Position numbers and translations under genes: made by a program. The notes beneath the pieces are model-generated. The model saw only the letters and a program-made list of their open reading frames with translations. It had not been told where the DNA came from and made no database searches. Below, one piece after another: positions 46,525-59,800 of a DNA stretch of 64,000 nucleotides; within the stretch, counting starts at the first letter, position 1, and each line of letters begins with the position of its first letter. The DNA is from Pratylenchus scribneri (taxonomy: Eukaryota; Nematoda; Chromadorea; Rhabditida; Pratylenchidae), in contig JAQSEB010000014.1 in the NCBI GenBank assembly GCA_030063045.1, positions 1,178,001 to 1,242,000 of the forward strand, given 5' to 3'.

Positions 46525-48365
46525 TTACACTACATTGCTCTTCTTCTTAGGCTCAATTGTTTCGTAGTCTGTCCAGTCAGTTGTAATTTCACCGGTTGGT
46601 TTCTTCTTTTCAGTTATCATTAAGCTGGGTTGCTGCTTCTTTACAAAATTTTCGAACACTTCACTGTTTTCGACTTCGCTGCTGTCCTCCTCGTCTTTGA
46701 CTTCTTCTTCTTTGTTATTGGCCACTTCTTTTTTACGACAGCAAAGACAATAGATCAAAATGGCAATGAGGATAATGCTAAATAGGAAAAATTGAATTGA
46801 AAGTGCCCAAAAAACTCACAAAGCGATTAATCCAGCAATAATTGAAATAATCAATACACTAGAAGTTCCACTATCCACTGCTTGCTTTGATGTTGGCCCA
46901 GCGGTTGATGTTGTTTCGGTGGTCTCTTGTGGAAATTCACTTGTTGTTGCGGTGGTCTCAACTGCTGTTTGCTTTGATGTTGCGGTGGTCTCATCTGTTG
47001 CTGGCATTCCAGTTGATCTACTTGTTATTTCCATTGTAGATTGAGTCGAAGTTGATGGTGTTGACGGCTTCGTTTTTGGTCCAACCATGAGAAGAGCCGA
47101 AACAAAGTTATTAGGCTGAAGAAAAAAAATAAGATTATTTAATTAAAATTAAAAAAGCTTACGAAAGCAAAGGATTGGTTTCTGCACTTTGGCCCATCGA
47201 TTTTCTTTTCGGAATTCACCTTCCATTCGCCTTCTTTTCCATAATGATAAACAGTTGACTTTTGTGGGAAAAAGTGAAAACTCAGGAGTTCTGTGCCATT
47301 GAGGAATTCATCAGTCGATTTGATTTGCCAAGTTCTTGGTGTAGGAGTGGCCTTGCTTGGAATGTTGCAAAATGGTTGATTTTGATGATCTTCTTTATTT
47401 TTTTCGAAAAATGTAAATGTCTGACGAGTTGGATCGGATTCGCCATAGATATTGTATACGATTGTCGGTTTCCCTTCTTCCGCTGTAAAATCCAAAATGA
47501 CACCCATCTTCTTGTCCCACTCTTCTTTTTTTTCATCTTGATGTTCCATGAAGAAACTGGTTCACCAACTAAAATAAAGTGGAAATTACAGGTGATTTGA
47601 TTGGATAACCTTGATGCAAATGCCCATAAATTGATTCATCCTTGGAGCGACTCCATCCGATTTCAAGCATTGTCTTCTTGATGCATTTGCCATCTTCTTC
47701 ATTGTATGCTTTCTTGCATTCTGCCTCGTTTGTACAGACGCCCCTATAAACAGGACCTTCGCTAAGTTCCATCAATTCATTATTTGTATAGCCGAAAGCG
47801 AATGGAATTCTGGAATTTAAGCAAGTTTGATTATCAATTTAATCAAATAAACCCACAGATTATCGTTGCTCTTCTCGACAATTCCATCATCATTGTCTGC
47901 TTTGGAAATGCAATTCTTGTTGAGTTCCAACATTTTTGCAATGAAACTGATAAGACCCCGTTGATGGACTATCAAATCCACGGTGCAACCCTTGCTAGAT
48001 GCCAGCTCATCATAGAACACTTCACTGAAAAACAATGCAAATTAATATGGTAAATGTAATTTATAAACTTACAAGCCATAATCGGTGATATCCACTTTGC
48101 ATGGGCTGAAGGTTGTATCCTTGTGGTTGTAATTTGTGTATTCGTAATAATCCAATTCATCCTTCAATCTGATGTACCAACTATCTTTGGGCAACTCCAC
48201 ACTAATAACATCCTCTTCATTTAGTTCTATTCCGGCAAGTCCCAACTTCATCGGCGGTTCTGATTGTTGAGCATTGGCAGAAATGTTGAAGAACATCAGC
48301 ATTGTGGTGCGGAAGAGCCAGCAGAGCATTGTGTGTGATGGAAGTAGCGCCGATGGTGGCCGCAT
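46525..48365 (-). CDS. Type I membrane protein with Thr/Ser-rich stalk, unknown family
   Basis: Six exons read at about 48365-48071, 48028-47861, 47816-47610, 47569-47162, 47115-46818 and 46777-46525. A signal peptide is seen near the N-terminus (MLCWLFRTTMLMFFNISANA). The start could be the first Met of the frame or this one 12 codons later. The ectodomain of about 350 aa has several Cys and acidic patches, with no fold I recognise. It is followed by a mucin-like stalk rich in Thr/Ser (46860-47090), a transmembrane helix (VLIISIIAGLIALI onward) and a basic-then-acidic tail ending in EPKKKSNVV. This is a cell-surface protein, probably O-glycosylated on the stalk. Its 3' flank carries the direct repeat seen again at 43640. 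It is divergent to the Argonaute gene. Exon borders in the ectodomain are approximate. Confidence 0.5.
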
Positions 48366-49498
48366 GCTTATTTGTTTGAAGATTTTGTGTTGTTTATTGA
48401 ATGAAATTGTTGTCGTTTGTTTGATGTTGGCAGGTATTTTTTGGTCGTTGAGAATTATCTAATTGCTAAAAATGAAGTGATTATTTTAGAAATAGAAATA
48501 TTATCTAATGCTGAATGCTATTCGTCATTCGTTTAAACTAGGATTTACACTTTTTTATGCCCAAAGTCCAAAATTTTGAAACGGAAAAGGCTTAATATTT
48601 CAATCAAATCATGTTTTTGCACATTTAAACATTTATAATTATGCTTCAAACTTGTTTTAAAGGTTTTATTTTACTAAATCCTAATGCTTCATTTGGTGTT
48701 TTGATTCAACCCGTTGTAAATATAAAAATCCGATGCCGAACCAAAATCCAAAACTAAACCCGAAACCGCGAACGAAAAAGCGAAAAGCCGAAAACTAGTT
48801 TTGTTATAATGTCTAGATATTACATAATGCGTAATGCCTAAGAGACTGTACTATCGATTTTTGCACAAGAAAGGAAAAGGATTGGCTAGTCAAAAAATCA
48901 TAGCCAAGCCAGAGAAGCGAACATTCAGCATAGATATAGGCAGTCTTAAAAGAAACTTGGCGAGGCAGAAACAGAACAATAAAAATGATTGATGCACTAC
49001 AGGATTATTTTTTGTTGTTTGTCATTTTTATTTTTTACTTTTACTACATCTACATGGCATGGGTGGGGATGGGGAATGGGGATAGGTAATAGTAATAGCT
49101 AATAGGTATAGGGGTGCGTCATCCCATTCCCATTTCCCATCGTTTTTAGTATTTATCAATCGATTGATGGGGGTATAAATAAATTAAAAATTCTGCTGCT
49201 GTCCCCATTCCTATTGCCATCGGTCATTCATCCAGTCAACATTTCATCAAAAATTATTTTTCCAATCTTCTGCTTTTCCATTAAATATTCACCGGACCAT
49301 CACCAACACTAAAGTGAATAATAAAATAACTATTAAATCATTCATTTCATATTAAAATAAAACAATTTCCAATTTGATAAGCTGATTTTAAAATGTCACT
49401 AATTAACTTCTTAAAAATTTAAGCTGATTATTAAAGAATTTTGCGAAATAAAACGATTAGTAATTTTGTTAGCAACAAATTATTAAAACGACAAAATA
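48366..49498. promoter_or_regulatory. Divergent intergenic region between the membrane protein and Argonaute genes
   Basis: About 1.1 kb without a supported coding frame. GGGTATAAATAAATT near 49171 is a candidate TATA element for the plus strand, about 330 bp before the Argonaute ATG. A short inverted motif (GGGGATGGGGAATGGGGAT against ATCCCATTCCCATTTCCC) spans about 49063-49140. Near 48750 there is a run of GAAACCG/GAAAAGC-like words. Confidence 0.5.
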
Positions 49499-52400
49499 AT
49501 GGAAATGGAAATCGACAAACCGGAGAAGGAAATGGAAATCGACAAACCGGAGAAAGAAATGGAAATCGACAAACCGGAGAAGAAAATGGAAGTTGACAAA
49601 CCGGAGAAGGACATGGAAGCTGACAAACCGGAGAAAGAGAACAAAGAAAGCAAAGAGGAGCCAATCGAGAGTCAACAACCCATAATTAAGCCCAATGAGA
49701 CAAAAGAAGCAAAACTGAAGACAACCGAGACCAAGGAAGGCAAGGTGAAGTCAACCGGGACCAAGGAAGGCAAAGTCAAGTCACCCGAGACTAAAGAAGG
49801 CAAAGTGAAACCGGCTCAGCCATCTGCTGATGGAAAGGAAAAGCGAAAGAAACGTCGTCTGGTAAACTAAAATTAATAGCTGAAAGCTTCAGCAATTTGT
49901 TTTTTAGAAACCAATTGCTGAGCCATCGAAGGATTTCCGTATCAAGGAGAATGGTCTCTGCTCGATCTTCCAAATCAAAGTTGAACCTGGAAAGAAGGCA
50001 TACCGCTACGATGTGGACATTATGAACGTCAGCAAAGAAAAGAATTTGTCAAGAGGAGCGGATGAGTAAGTTTTTCAAATTGTCTATTAAAATCTACATA
50101 ATTCAGTGGTCAACGGGCCCTCCACCGAAATATCTGCTATGAACTGCTCACAGTGACTTATGGCAAAACTCAGGCTTTTGGAATGCCTCAGGGAGCTGAA
50201 CTCGTCTATGATTGCAAATCCACAATGTACACATCAGCACCAATCTGCTTGGAAGAGGTTGTAAATTTAATGTGGTTATTTGAAATATTTTTTAATAAAT
50301 TTAGTCCAAAATAATGATCAAGAATGAAGAGGTCAATGACTATGTCCGCACATACATGGGCGATGCGGAATTCTGTGTCATCATTGTTCCAAACCAGCAA
50401 GTGCCGGTGCTCGACATCTCGGATCTTAGTCAATATCAGTCAAAGAAGGCACTTTTTGAAGAAGACCGCACTCTGCGCACTTTCCTGGAAATGGCCATCA
50501 CTCAATTTTCCATCAATAAGTTTGTTTTAACCAATATTTCCTTATTAAAATGCATTTTTCCAGTAATCTTTATTCGCCGGTTGGTCCTGGCCGCCTTTAT
50601 GAAGTGCATCCGGATAATCAACGCAATGCTGGCAATGGAATTGTTCTTCGATCTGGACTTGCCAAAGGAGTTCGAGTTGTTCAAAATTATGGCAATCCAT
50701 CGCCGGCGCTGATCTTGGACGGTAAAACCTAAACTTTATTCACAGTAAATTAATCAATTTAGCCAAAGTTTCGCCATTCTATGAGCCTCAAGAATTGATT
50801 GCCTCTGTGATGGCAATTACCAATAATCGTCGTCCTCAAATGAGTGATTGGCCGCGTATTCGGGCAATTCTGGCCGATGTTCGTGTGGAAGTGATGTTTG
50901 CCCGTCATCGCACTTTTGGGATTGGACGCTTCACTGACAAGCCAATGGCTGAATTGATGTAAGATTTGGAAAATATAAAGTCCATTAACAAATTTTGAAT
51001 TCACAGGGTCAATTACCAAGGAAAGAAAATGCCAATGCCCGCATATTTCCAACGCCGTTATAACATCACTTTGCAATTTCCCGATTTTCCTGCACTCATT
51101 CCAAATACACCAGTGCCAAAGGGGCGGCCAGTGGAATTGTTTCCGGTTGAGCAACTCGTTGTGATGGAAGACCAACGAGTCCCGCTGGAACGGATGGACA
51201 AAAATTTGTCGCAAAAAGTTTTGCATGTGAGTTTATTTTTCAAATATGTTTTTATAATTTTGGCATAATTCAGGCCAGTTCAATTCCGCCCCATGAGCGA
51301 TTCGACAAGATCATGCAGCATGCAGGTTAGAAATTTAATCAATATTTCACTCTAATTTTATCATTTTAAGCTGAGATGGGCGTCTTCAATGAGACCAATG
51401 CAGTTCTTCGAGCTTTTGGCATTACGGTGATTCAAGAATCAAACCGCGTGGTCGTCGGAGTCCGCGCCTCTCCCCGCATTCGTTACGCAAACAATCAAAT
51501 TGTGGTGCCCAATCCGGAGATGGCAAGACAATTTTTACAACATTCTCTATTCTTTACATAATTTTATAGGCTGAATGGCGCAAAGCTGGAGCAGCGACCC
51601 AATACTTTGAGTGCAAAGAACTTCACAATTGGATTGTGCTTTGTGATAGCCGCAATTATGAGCTGGTCGAGCGATTTGTCAAATTGATGATGCAAATGGC
51701 CCGCAAACGTGGAATGATAATTGCAATGCGTAAGTTCTCAAAGTACGACTAAAAGATATATTTTTGTGATAATTTACAGATCCAACCATCATCACTTTCA
51801 ATTCGAACAATCCACGCGGATGGCCTGACATGTTTGAGCGTTGTGTGAACAAAAATGTGGAATTTATCATGTAAATTTACAACAAATGAATATTAATGTT
51901 AATGTTAATTTCAATTCAGGTTGATCGACAATAAATGCGAGGACACTCATGGACTGCTCAAATACTATGAAGCCTACTTCAAAGTGATCACTCAACATGT
52001 AATTAATTTAATCCTTTCCATTTTAAACAATTGACTATTTTTTAGGTGACCGTGGAACGCGTAATGGATGTTGTCAAACATGGAAAGATGCAAACGCTGG
52101 AAAACATCATCAACAAGTTGGCAATAAATTGAATATTTTGACCAATTTGATTTTAATTTTTAGGACGAATGTCAAAAATTTTGGCATAAACTACATTCCA
52201 CTTTTTGAGCGATCGGCTGAGCGATTTGCGCTGGAGAAGGGCAAATGCCTTATTGTTGGCTATGATGTGGCACATCCAGGACCGGCGACTCCGCAAGAAC
52301 GTCGAATGTTGCAGGCAAAGGGGTTCACTTGTGATTCGGTGGATCCATCGGTTGTTGGCGTAAGTCCACCATTTCAATCTCACTCAATTTTAATATATTC

Positions 52401-53288
52401 TATTCATAGATTTGTGCGAATATGGCATCCAACCTGCATACTTTTGTCGGTGACTATTTCTACCAAGAATCGCGCAGAGAGGCCGTGGAAATTGTGCAAT
52501 TGGCTGATCGGGTCACTTGGATGCTGCGAACTTTGGAGCTGCTTCGTTCGCATGATGCTCGTCCCAAATACATGCTCATTCTTCGCGATGGTGTTTCCGA
52601 GGGTCAATACAAAATGGTTGGTATTTTCATTTTTTAACTTGAAATTTTATTTTAAATTTTAGGCGATTGAAGAAGAGTTGGAGGCATTCAAACTTGGCTG
52701 CCTCAAATATGATGAGAACTACAAGCCAAAGTTCATGTTCGTTGTTGGCACAAAACGCCATTACAAGAAGTTTTTCACCACTCGCGAAGGCCAAGTCGTC
52801 AATTTGACACCGGGCTCTGTGATCAATGAGAAAATTGTTCGCCCGGATTTGCCCGAATTCTTCATGCAATCTCATTATCCAATCAAGGTAATTTTTTTAA
52901 TTATTAATTTTAACTTTTTAAAATATTATTTCAGGGAACTGGAAAGCCGGTGGAATACAGTGTCCTGTTGGATGAGATTGGAATGACCCAGGATGAATTA
53001 CAAGGCTTCCTCAATGGACTGTGCTACACTCATCAAATTGTGAATTGCGCTATTTCTTTGCCTGAGCCAATCTATCAAGCCGATGAACTGGCCAAACGAG
53101 GCCGTAACAACTATTTGGCAATGAAGTGAGTTAATTAATGTTTTTAAAATAAACAAAACAATTTTTGCAGGAAATTCTTCCCTGCCAAAATTCCGCGTCA
53201 TCGCAATGGAATGGTGGATATGGTGCAATTGACCGAAATGCTCTCATATAAGAACAACAAATTGTGTGGAACGCGATTCACTGCATAA
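49499..53288 (+). CDS. WAGO-type Argonaute with D-E-D-D catalytic residues
   Basis: Small-RNA-guided effector. About 16 exons; the first ones are 49499-49861, 49908-50065, 50107-50257, 50305-50519, 50564-50721, 50763-50958 and 51007-51226. The first exon encodes a Lys/Glu-rich tail with six MEIDKPEKE-like repeats, then three ETKEGKVKS-like repeats. The N, L1, PAZ (VNYQGKKMPMPAYFQRRYN, FPALIPNTPVPKGRPVELF) and MID domains follow. The PIWI domain has GYDVAHPGP (first Asp), SRREAV (Glu finger, matching SRQEI), LRDGVSEGQY (second Asp) and IYQADELAKRG, where His of ALG/AGO proteins is replaced by Asp. It ends in NNKLCGTRFTA, not the YYFA end of AGO-clade proteins. This points to the nematode WAGO clade, many of whose members have lost catalytic residues; this one has a complete D-E-D-D set. 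One intron (51523-51569) seems to use a GC donor (ATG|GCAAGA). Confidence 0.5.
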
Positions 53289-53806
53289 ATGAGAAGAATA
53301 AAGATGAAATGTTGATGATATTCAATATGATATAAATATAAATTATTTTTTTGGACAAAAACCTACTTAAAAATTGTTTGTCCTTTCCCTTTGACTTATG
53401 AAGCTTTAAATGTTTCATTTTATCATCTTTTGCGCATAAATATTTTTGTTGATATTGATATCACAATTTTTTTTATTTATTGATTAATGATTAATAATCA
53501 TTGCAATATTTCACATTTTGAAAGTAATTTAAAGATCTCATAATTTTTTTTTATTCTTACCTTTACCTTAATAAATAAGAAAGTTAGCCTATAATAGCTA
53601 CATATCAATTAGGCAGACCTATAAGAGACTTGTTCACGATTAACTTCGTCAAATCGATGAGATTTATGTATAATAAGAATAACTGTAAATGCAATAAGAT
53701 CTTCCTAACCCAACCCATTCATTTCTTTATAATTAATGAATAATGATGAAAATTTTATTTAAGATTAGAAAACAACAAAATTTAACATTGTCATCATTCA
53801 ACAAGT
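53289..53806. other. Short intergenic region between Argonaute and zyg-9-like genes
   Basis: About 0.5 kb, AT-rich, with no coding frame. Both flanking genes are on the plus strand. I see no clear poly(A) signal plus trans-splice pair that would prove an operon. Confidence 0.5.
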
Positions 53807-56800
53807 ATGGATCCTTGGGAATTGTTAGATCCTGTTGACATTATGAAAAAATTGCCGAAAGATTTGAACGAACAATTGGGAAGCAAGAAATGGCTAGAAC
53901 GAAAAGAAGCATTGGAAACAGTGAATAACATTCTGAATGAAAATCCAAAATTGGCAGACAATCCGGACTATGCTGGACTCATCGAAACATTCACAATGGT
54001 TTATTTAAAATAACACCAAACATCATTAATATTTAATTTAAGATAATCGGCTCTGATGCGAATATAAATTGTGCTGCATTGGCCGCCAAAAATTTGACCG
54101 CGTTCGCCCGAGGACTTCGCAACAAATTTGGCCCGCATGCTGCATCCGTTGCTTCAGTGGTTTTCGAGAAGTTCAAAGAAAAGCGGGCCCAATTGAAGGA
54201 ACCATTGATTGAATTGATCGATGCCGTTTTAGCATGTTCGGTTAGTTCCTTAATAATATTCAGTTCGAAATAATAATCGATCCAAAAAATTAAGAGCTTG
54301 AATGGATTATCCCAGACAATTTTGGAGGCAGCCGGGAAGGCCAAAACAAATCCCAGCCAAAAGTCACAACTTGACCAATTTTTATATCGCATCTTCCGGA
54401 CCTTGGCACCGAAAGATATTCCAAAGGGATTAATCAAGGATTTGGTCGCATTTTTGTCGGAGGTTTCTTTTCTAAATTTTATATTCTTATATTTTCGTTT
54501 AGCACGCTTTCGATTCCGACCCAGAAGTTCGGGACTCTTCCTTGGCGGCCCTTGGTGCGATGCAAAAATGTATTGGTGAGAAGGCATTCTCCATATTTCT
54601 GCCAGCCAATATTTCAAATGATTCAACAAAAATGGCCAAAGTTTGCAATATTTTATTAAAAATTAATTAAATAATTAATTTTAGTTGACGGAATACACAA
54701 ACAAAGCTGAACAAGAGGCTGCTTCCATAATTGCTGCCCAATCATCAAATACCCAATCTTCACAAGTTCAATCTACTCAAGCTGCTGGACAAATCGCAAC
54801 AAACGATCAAAAAGAATCACAAAATCCTACCAATGAACCGCAAATTGACCCATGGGATTTGCTCAGTCCAGTGGATGTCATGCCGAAATTCCCAGATAAC
54901 TTGGACGAACAGCTGGGAAGCAAAAAATGGCAAGAACGAAAAGAAGCATTGGAAGCAGTGAATGGCATTTTGAATGAAAATCCAAAATTGGCAGACAATC
55001 CGGACTATGCTGGACTCATCGAAACATTCACAAAGGTTATTTTAAAAAGTTCTGGGATAGGTGAGCACGAGCAACTCTCTTTGGGTAATGGAATTTGTCC
55101 TCTACAAGGGAAAGGATGAGGATGATGACGAAGAAGATGATGAGAATGAATGAATATGAAGAAGAAGATGATGATAATGAATGAAGAAGATGATGAGAAT
55201 GAATGAAGAAGATGATGAGAATGAATGAAGAAGAAGATGATTAGAATGATGAAGAAGAAGATGATGAGGATGAAGAAGAAGATGATGATGAGGATGATGA
55301 TGAGGATAAATGAAGAAGAAGATGATGAGAATTATGAAGAAGATGATAAGAATAAAGACGAAGATTATGAGGATGAAGACGAAGATTATGAGGATGAAGA
55401 AGAATGTGATGAAGATACGAAGGATGAGAATGATGGTGGTTATGAAGAAGAAAGATTGAGGATGGGATGATGAGACAGACGATGAAACACCTGGTCTTCT
55501 TCATCATCTTCTTTCATAATAGTCCAATCCACTCCCTCGCAGGAGACAAACTCCATTAGTATCTTTTTTTTGAAATGAACTAACCCTAACTGTAAATTTA
55601 TAAAAGTGACAACCAAGCCCGAAAAAAATATTGTCCTCTCAGCGGTTTCGAACTTAAGACCTGAATATATTTAGTATATGACCTTTTGGGTCGAAAGATA
55701 AAAATATAAATATATCAATCTAACAAACAAATTTAACAAATTTTTAGATTCTCGGCTCGGATGCGAACATAAATTGTGCTGCATTGGCCGCCAAAAACAT
55801 GACTGCTTTTGCCAAAGGACTTCGCAACAAATTTGGCCCGCATGCTGCATCCGTTGCTTCAGTGGTTTTCGAGAAGTTCAAAGAGAAGCGAGCCCAATTG
55901 AAGGAACCATTGATTGAATTGATCGATGCCATTTTCGCCAGCTCGGTTTATTTTTGTCAATAAATTCTATAATTTTAATGTGATTATTTGAAGAATCTCG
56001 CCGCTCTATCCCCGGCCATTTTGGAGGCAGCCGGAAAGGCCAAGTCAAATCCAAGCCAAAAATCGCAACTTGATCAATTTCTAAGCCGAATATTTCGAAC
56101 CATTTCACCAAAAGACATTCCAAAGGGCTTTCTCAAGGATTTGGTCACATTTTTGTCGGAGGTTCGTTTCAAATATTTATTTAGTTTTAACTTTTATTTT
56201 TTAGCATGCTTTCGATTCCGACCCAGAAGTTCGGGACTCATCTTTGGCAGCATTGGGCACAATGAAAATTTGCATTGGTGAGAAGGCATTCGCCGTATTT
56301 CTGCCAGCCAACATTTCAAATGATTCAACAAAAATGGCCAAGGTTAGCTTAATTGATCGGATTTTTAATTTTCGGAAAAGCTTAATTGTCCCTCAAAATG
56401 GGCTGAATTTTACATCAAATTTTCCTCTACATCAAAAGGGGCTGAATTTTGCATCAAATTTTCCTTTACATCAAAAGGGGCTGAATTTTGCACCAAATCG
56501 GGGGAATTTGTTTTTCACGTTGTAAATAATATAAAACGATTTTGGGACATTCCTGGGGTGCGCGGAAGTCAAAAAGGAGGTGCTCGGGATTATGCCGGAT
56601 ATAGGGGGATTAATGAGGATATAGGGGGATTAAGGTGGATATATAGGGATTAAGCCCAGAAATTGATTGGAAATGACTCGGAAGGCCACTAGAAAGGTCG
56701 GTGAAGTATAATTGAGGCCCGGAGAGTGCGCAGGATTACACCGGATATAGGGGGATTAAAGTGGATATAGAGGGATTAAGCCCAGAAATTGATTGGAAAT

Positions 56801-59800
56801 GACTCGGAAGGCCACTAGAAAGGTCGGTGAAGAGTATAATTGAGGCCCGGTGAGTGCGCGGGATTACGCCGGATATAGGGGGATTAAGGTGGATATAGGG
56901 AGATTAAGCCAAGAAAAGAATTGAAAATGGCTCGGAAGGTCACTAGAAGGTAGGGGAAGTATAATAGAGGCCCGGAAAATGCGCGTGATTTAGCCGGATA
57001 TAGGGGGGATTATGGTGGATATAGGGGATTAAGATGGATATAGGGGAATTAAGCCGGATAAGTCTAGTTAGGGGCTAGGGATTAGGGTTATGGTCGGCAT
57101 GGGATTTAGGGGCTAGGGGCTTAGGGGCTCGGAGCATTGGAATCTCGCGAAGCCGGAAGAAAAACAGCCTAAAACAGGACTCGAGCCCATATATTTGGGG
57201 CTTAATCCCCCTAAATCCACGTATATCCACCTTTATCCGGCTTAATCCCACTTACCATCAGAGCCTTCGGCCCATATCCCAGACCTTTCTATGGCCTTCC
57301 GGGCCATTTCCCATCCATTTCGGGACTTATCCCACTATATTCACCCTAATCCCTCTATATCCGGATATATCCCGCGCACTCTCCGAGCCTCTGTTATACT
57401 TCCCCGACCTTCTAGTGGCCTTAATTTATATTTAAATTAATTATAGATATTATTATTGATATGATATTTATTAGAAATATTTAGATTGGATCAAAGACGA
57501 TCATGGATATTTGTGTTGAGAAGAGAGAAGAGGAATTAATGGGAAAAATTCAAATTCCCGCTCGATTTGATGTAAAATTCAGCCCCTTTTGATGTAAAGG
57601 AAAATTTGATGCAAAATTCAGCCCCTTTTGATGTAGAGGAAAATTTGATGTAAAATTCAGCCCATTTTGAGGGACAATTAAGCCGCACGTTTTAATTTTG
57701 GTTAAATAAACGAAATTTTTTAAATATTTGAGTAATACTAAAACACGTTTGGGGCCTCCTTTTTGGTACTTATTAGTGTGTTTTATTTAAAAATGTATTA
57801 TAGAATGTAAGAAAATTCGTAAAGTGGACACCAAGTCAGAAAAAAATAGTGTCTACCGAGTGGATTCGAACCCGGGACCTGAATTTTTTTAATTAAAAAG
57901 AGTACCTTCCAACCAAAGTCCTTTGGTCCATTGTCTATGTTTTTAATACAAGTTTTAGATTTTATTTTTAATTTTATAATCTTGATTTTTGACACTATAA
58001 GCTAGGTTGACTTTGTAAATAAATTTATGTTAAAAAGAATTTATCAAACGAATTAAAATTAAATAATTTTAGTTGAATGAATACAAATGCAAAGTGGAAG
58101 AGGATGTTCCATCTACTGCTCCAACAACCTTAAGTGTCGCCCAATCATCCACAACAAATGCAAATTCTTCACAAAGTCATCTCTCATCCAAAGCCGAATC
58201 AATTGCATCAAATGATCAAAAGGAACAAACACCGCAGCAGCAAATTGCCCAAAAAGAACCACCACCACAAATTGAGCAACAACAATTGGACAAACCAGTG
58301 GATATTGCAAAAAAATTGCCAAAAGATTTGGACACACAATTGAACAGCAAAAATTGGCAAGACAGAAAGGCGGCATTGGAAGCAGTGAATAACGTTTTGA
58401 ATGAAAGCCCAAAATTGGCCGATAATCCGGATTATTACAATGAATTGATTGAGACATTCACAAGGGTTAAAAATTCAATTATAAATCATTTTTAAATTAA
58501 TTTTTAGATTCTTGGCTCCGATGCGAATATAAATTGTGCTGCATTGGCCGCCAAAAATTTGACCGCCTTTGCCCGAGGACTTCGCAACAAATTTGGCCCG
58601 CACGCTGCATCAGTTGCTTCAGTGGTTTTCGAGAAGTTCAAAGAGAAGCGGGCCCAATTGAAGGAACCATTGATTGAATTGATCGATGCCATTTTCGCCA
58701 GCTCGGTTTGTTCTTTATTCTAAAAATAATTATATTCTTAAAATTAAGAATTTGAATGCACTGTCAAAAATAATTGTGGAAGCGCTTGGAAAGGCCAAAA
58801 CAAATCCCAGCCAAAAATCGCTAATTGATCAATTTTTGTATCGCACCTTCCTCTCTATTATGCCAAAAGACATTCCAAAGGGCTTACTCAAGGATTTGGT
58901 CCCATTTTTGTCTGAGGTTTATTCACTTTATTTATTCTATTAATTTCTAATTTTAGCATGCTTTCGAATCGGACTCCGAAGTTAAAAATTCCGCCCTGGC
59001 AGCCCTTGGAGCAATGCAAAATTGTATTGGAGAGAAGGCATTTTCAGTGTTTTTGCCGGCCAACATTTCAAAAGATTCAGCAAAAATGGCAAAAGTATTC
59101 GAATATTTTATTTATAATTAAAAAATTTGTTTTATTAGTTAATGGAATTCAAAATCAAAGCCGAACATGATGCTCTATATCCTCACAATCAAACTTTTAC
59201 AACACCGCATTCCTCCAATCAACCACCCAGCAGAGCACGTTCAGCCAGCGGGTAAAAAAAAAGAATTAAAAATCTATAACAAATTTTTAATTTCAGCACC
59301 CGACGAACAATGGCCCCATCAATGTTAGCAAATCAATCAATGGCCTCCGGTGGTGGCGGTGCCGATGATAGCACTATTCGACTTCCCCGCCGTTCGCATG
59401 CTGGAACGGGAATGAGTTCGGCCAAATCGCATTCATCAGCTCTGAACACAACATTTTCAACGGTTTTTGGCATAATTAATGAAAAATTAATAAATCCGGA
59501 TTTAAGAACTTCCAATTGGACCCAAAATTTTTCGACAACGAATTTGATGAGCCAACGCTGACAATGAATAGCACGGCGTTGAATTTTGGTGGCGGTGGGA
59601 AAAGTGCACTGAATTCCACATTCACAAAAGCTGGACCAGCGGAGAGAGGCGTTTTGAGCAGTCGGAATGGAGGCGGCGGCGGTGGCCCCGGACCATCTGT
59701 TACTATTGAACAACAGGATTTACAGCCAATTGTAATTTATTAATTTAATTTTGGAATTAATTAATAAATTTAGAAGCCAGTGGTGCGCCCAACCAGCACA

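Noticed and set aside
53289..53806. Argonaute and zyg-9 as an operon
   Set aside because: The spacing of about 0.5 kb is larger than typical operon gaps, and no splice-leader 2 context could be shown from sequence alone.
55225..55507. Glu/Asp-rich plus frame and Ser/His-rich minus frame
   Set aside because: Both come from the GAA/GAT simple repeat in a zyg-9 intron. The intron is present in short form in the other TOG cassettes.
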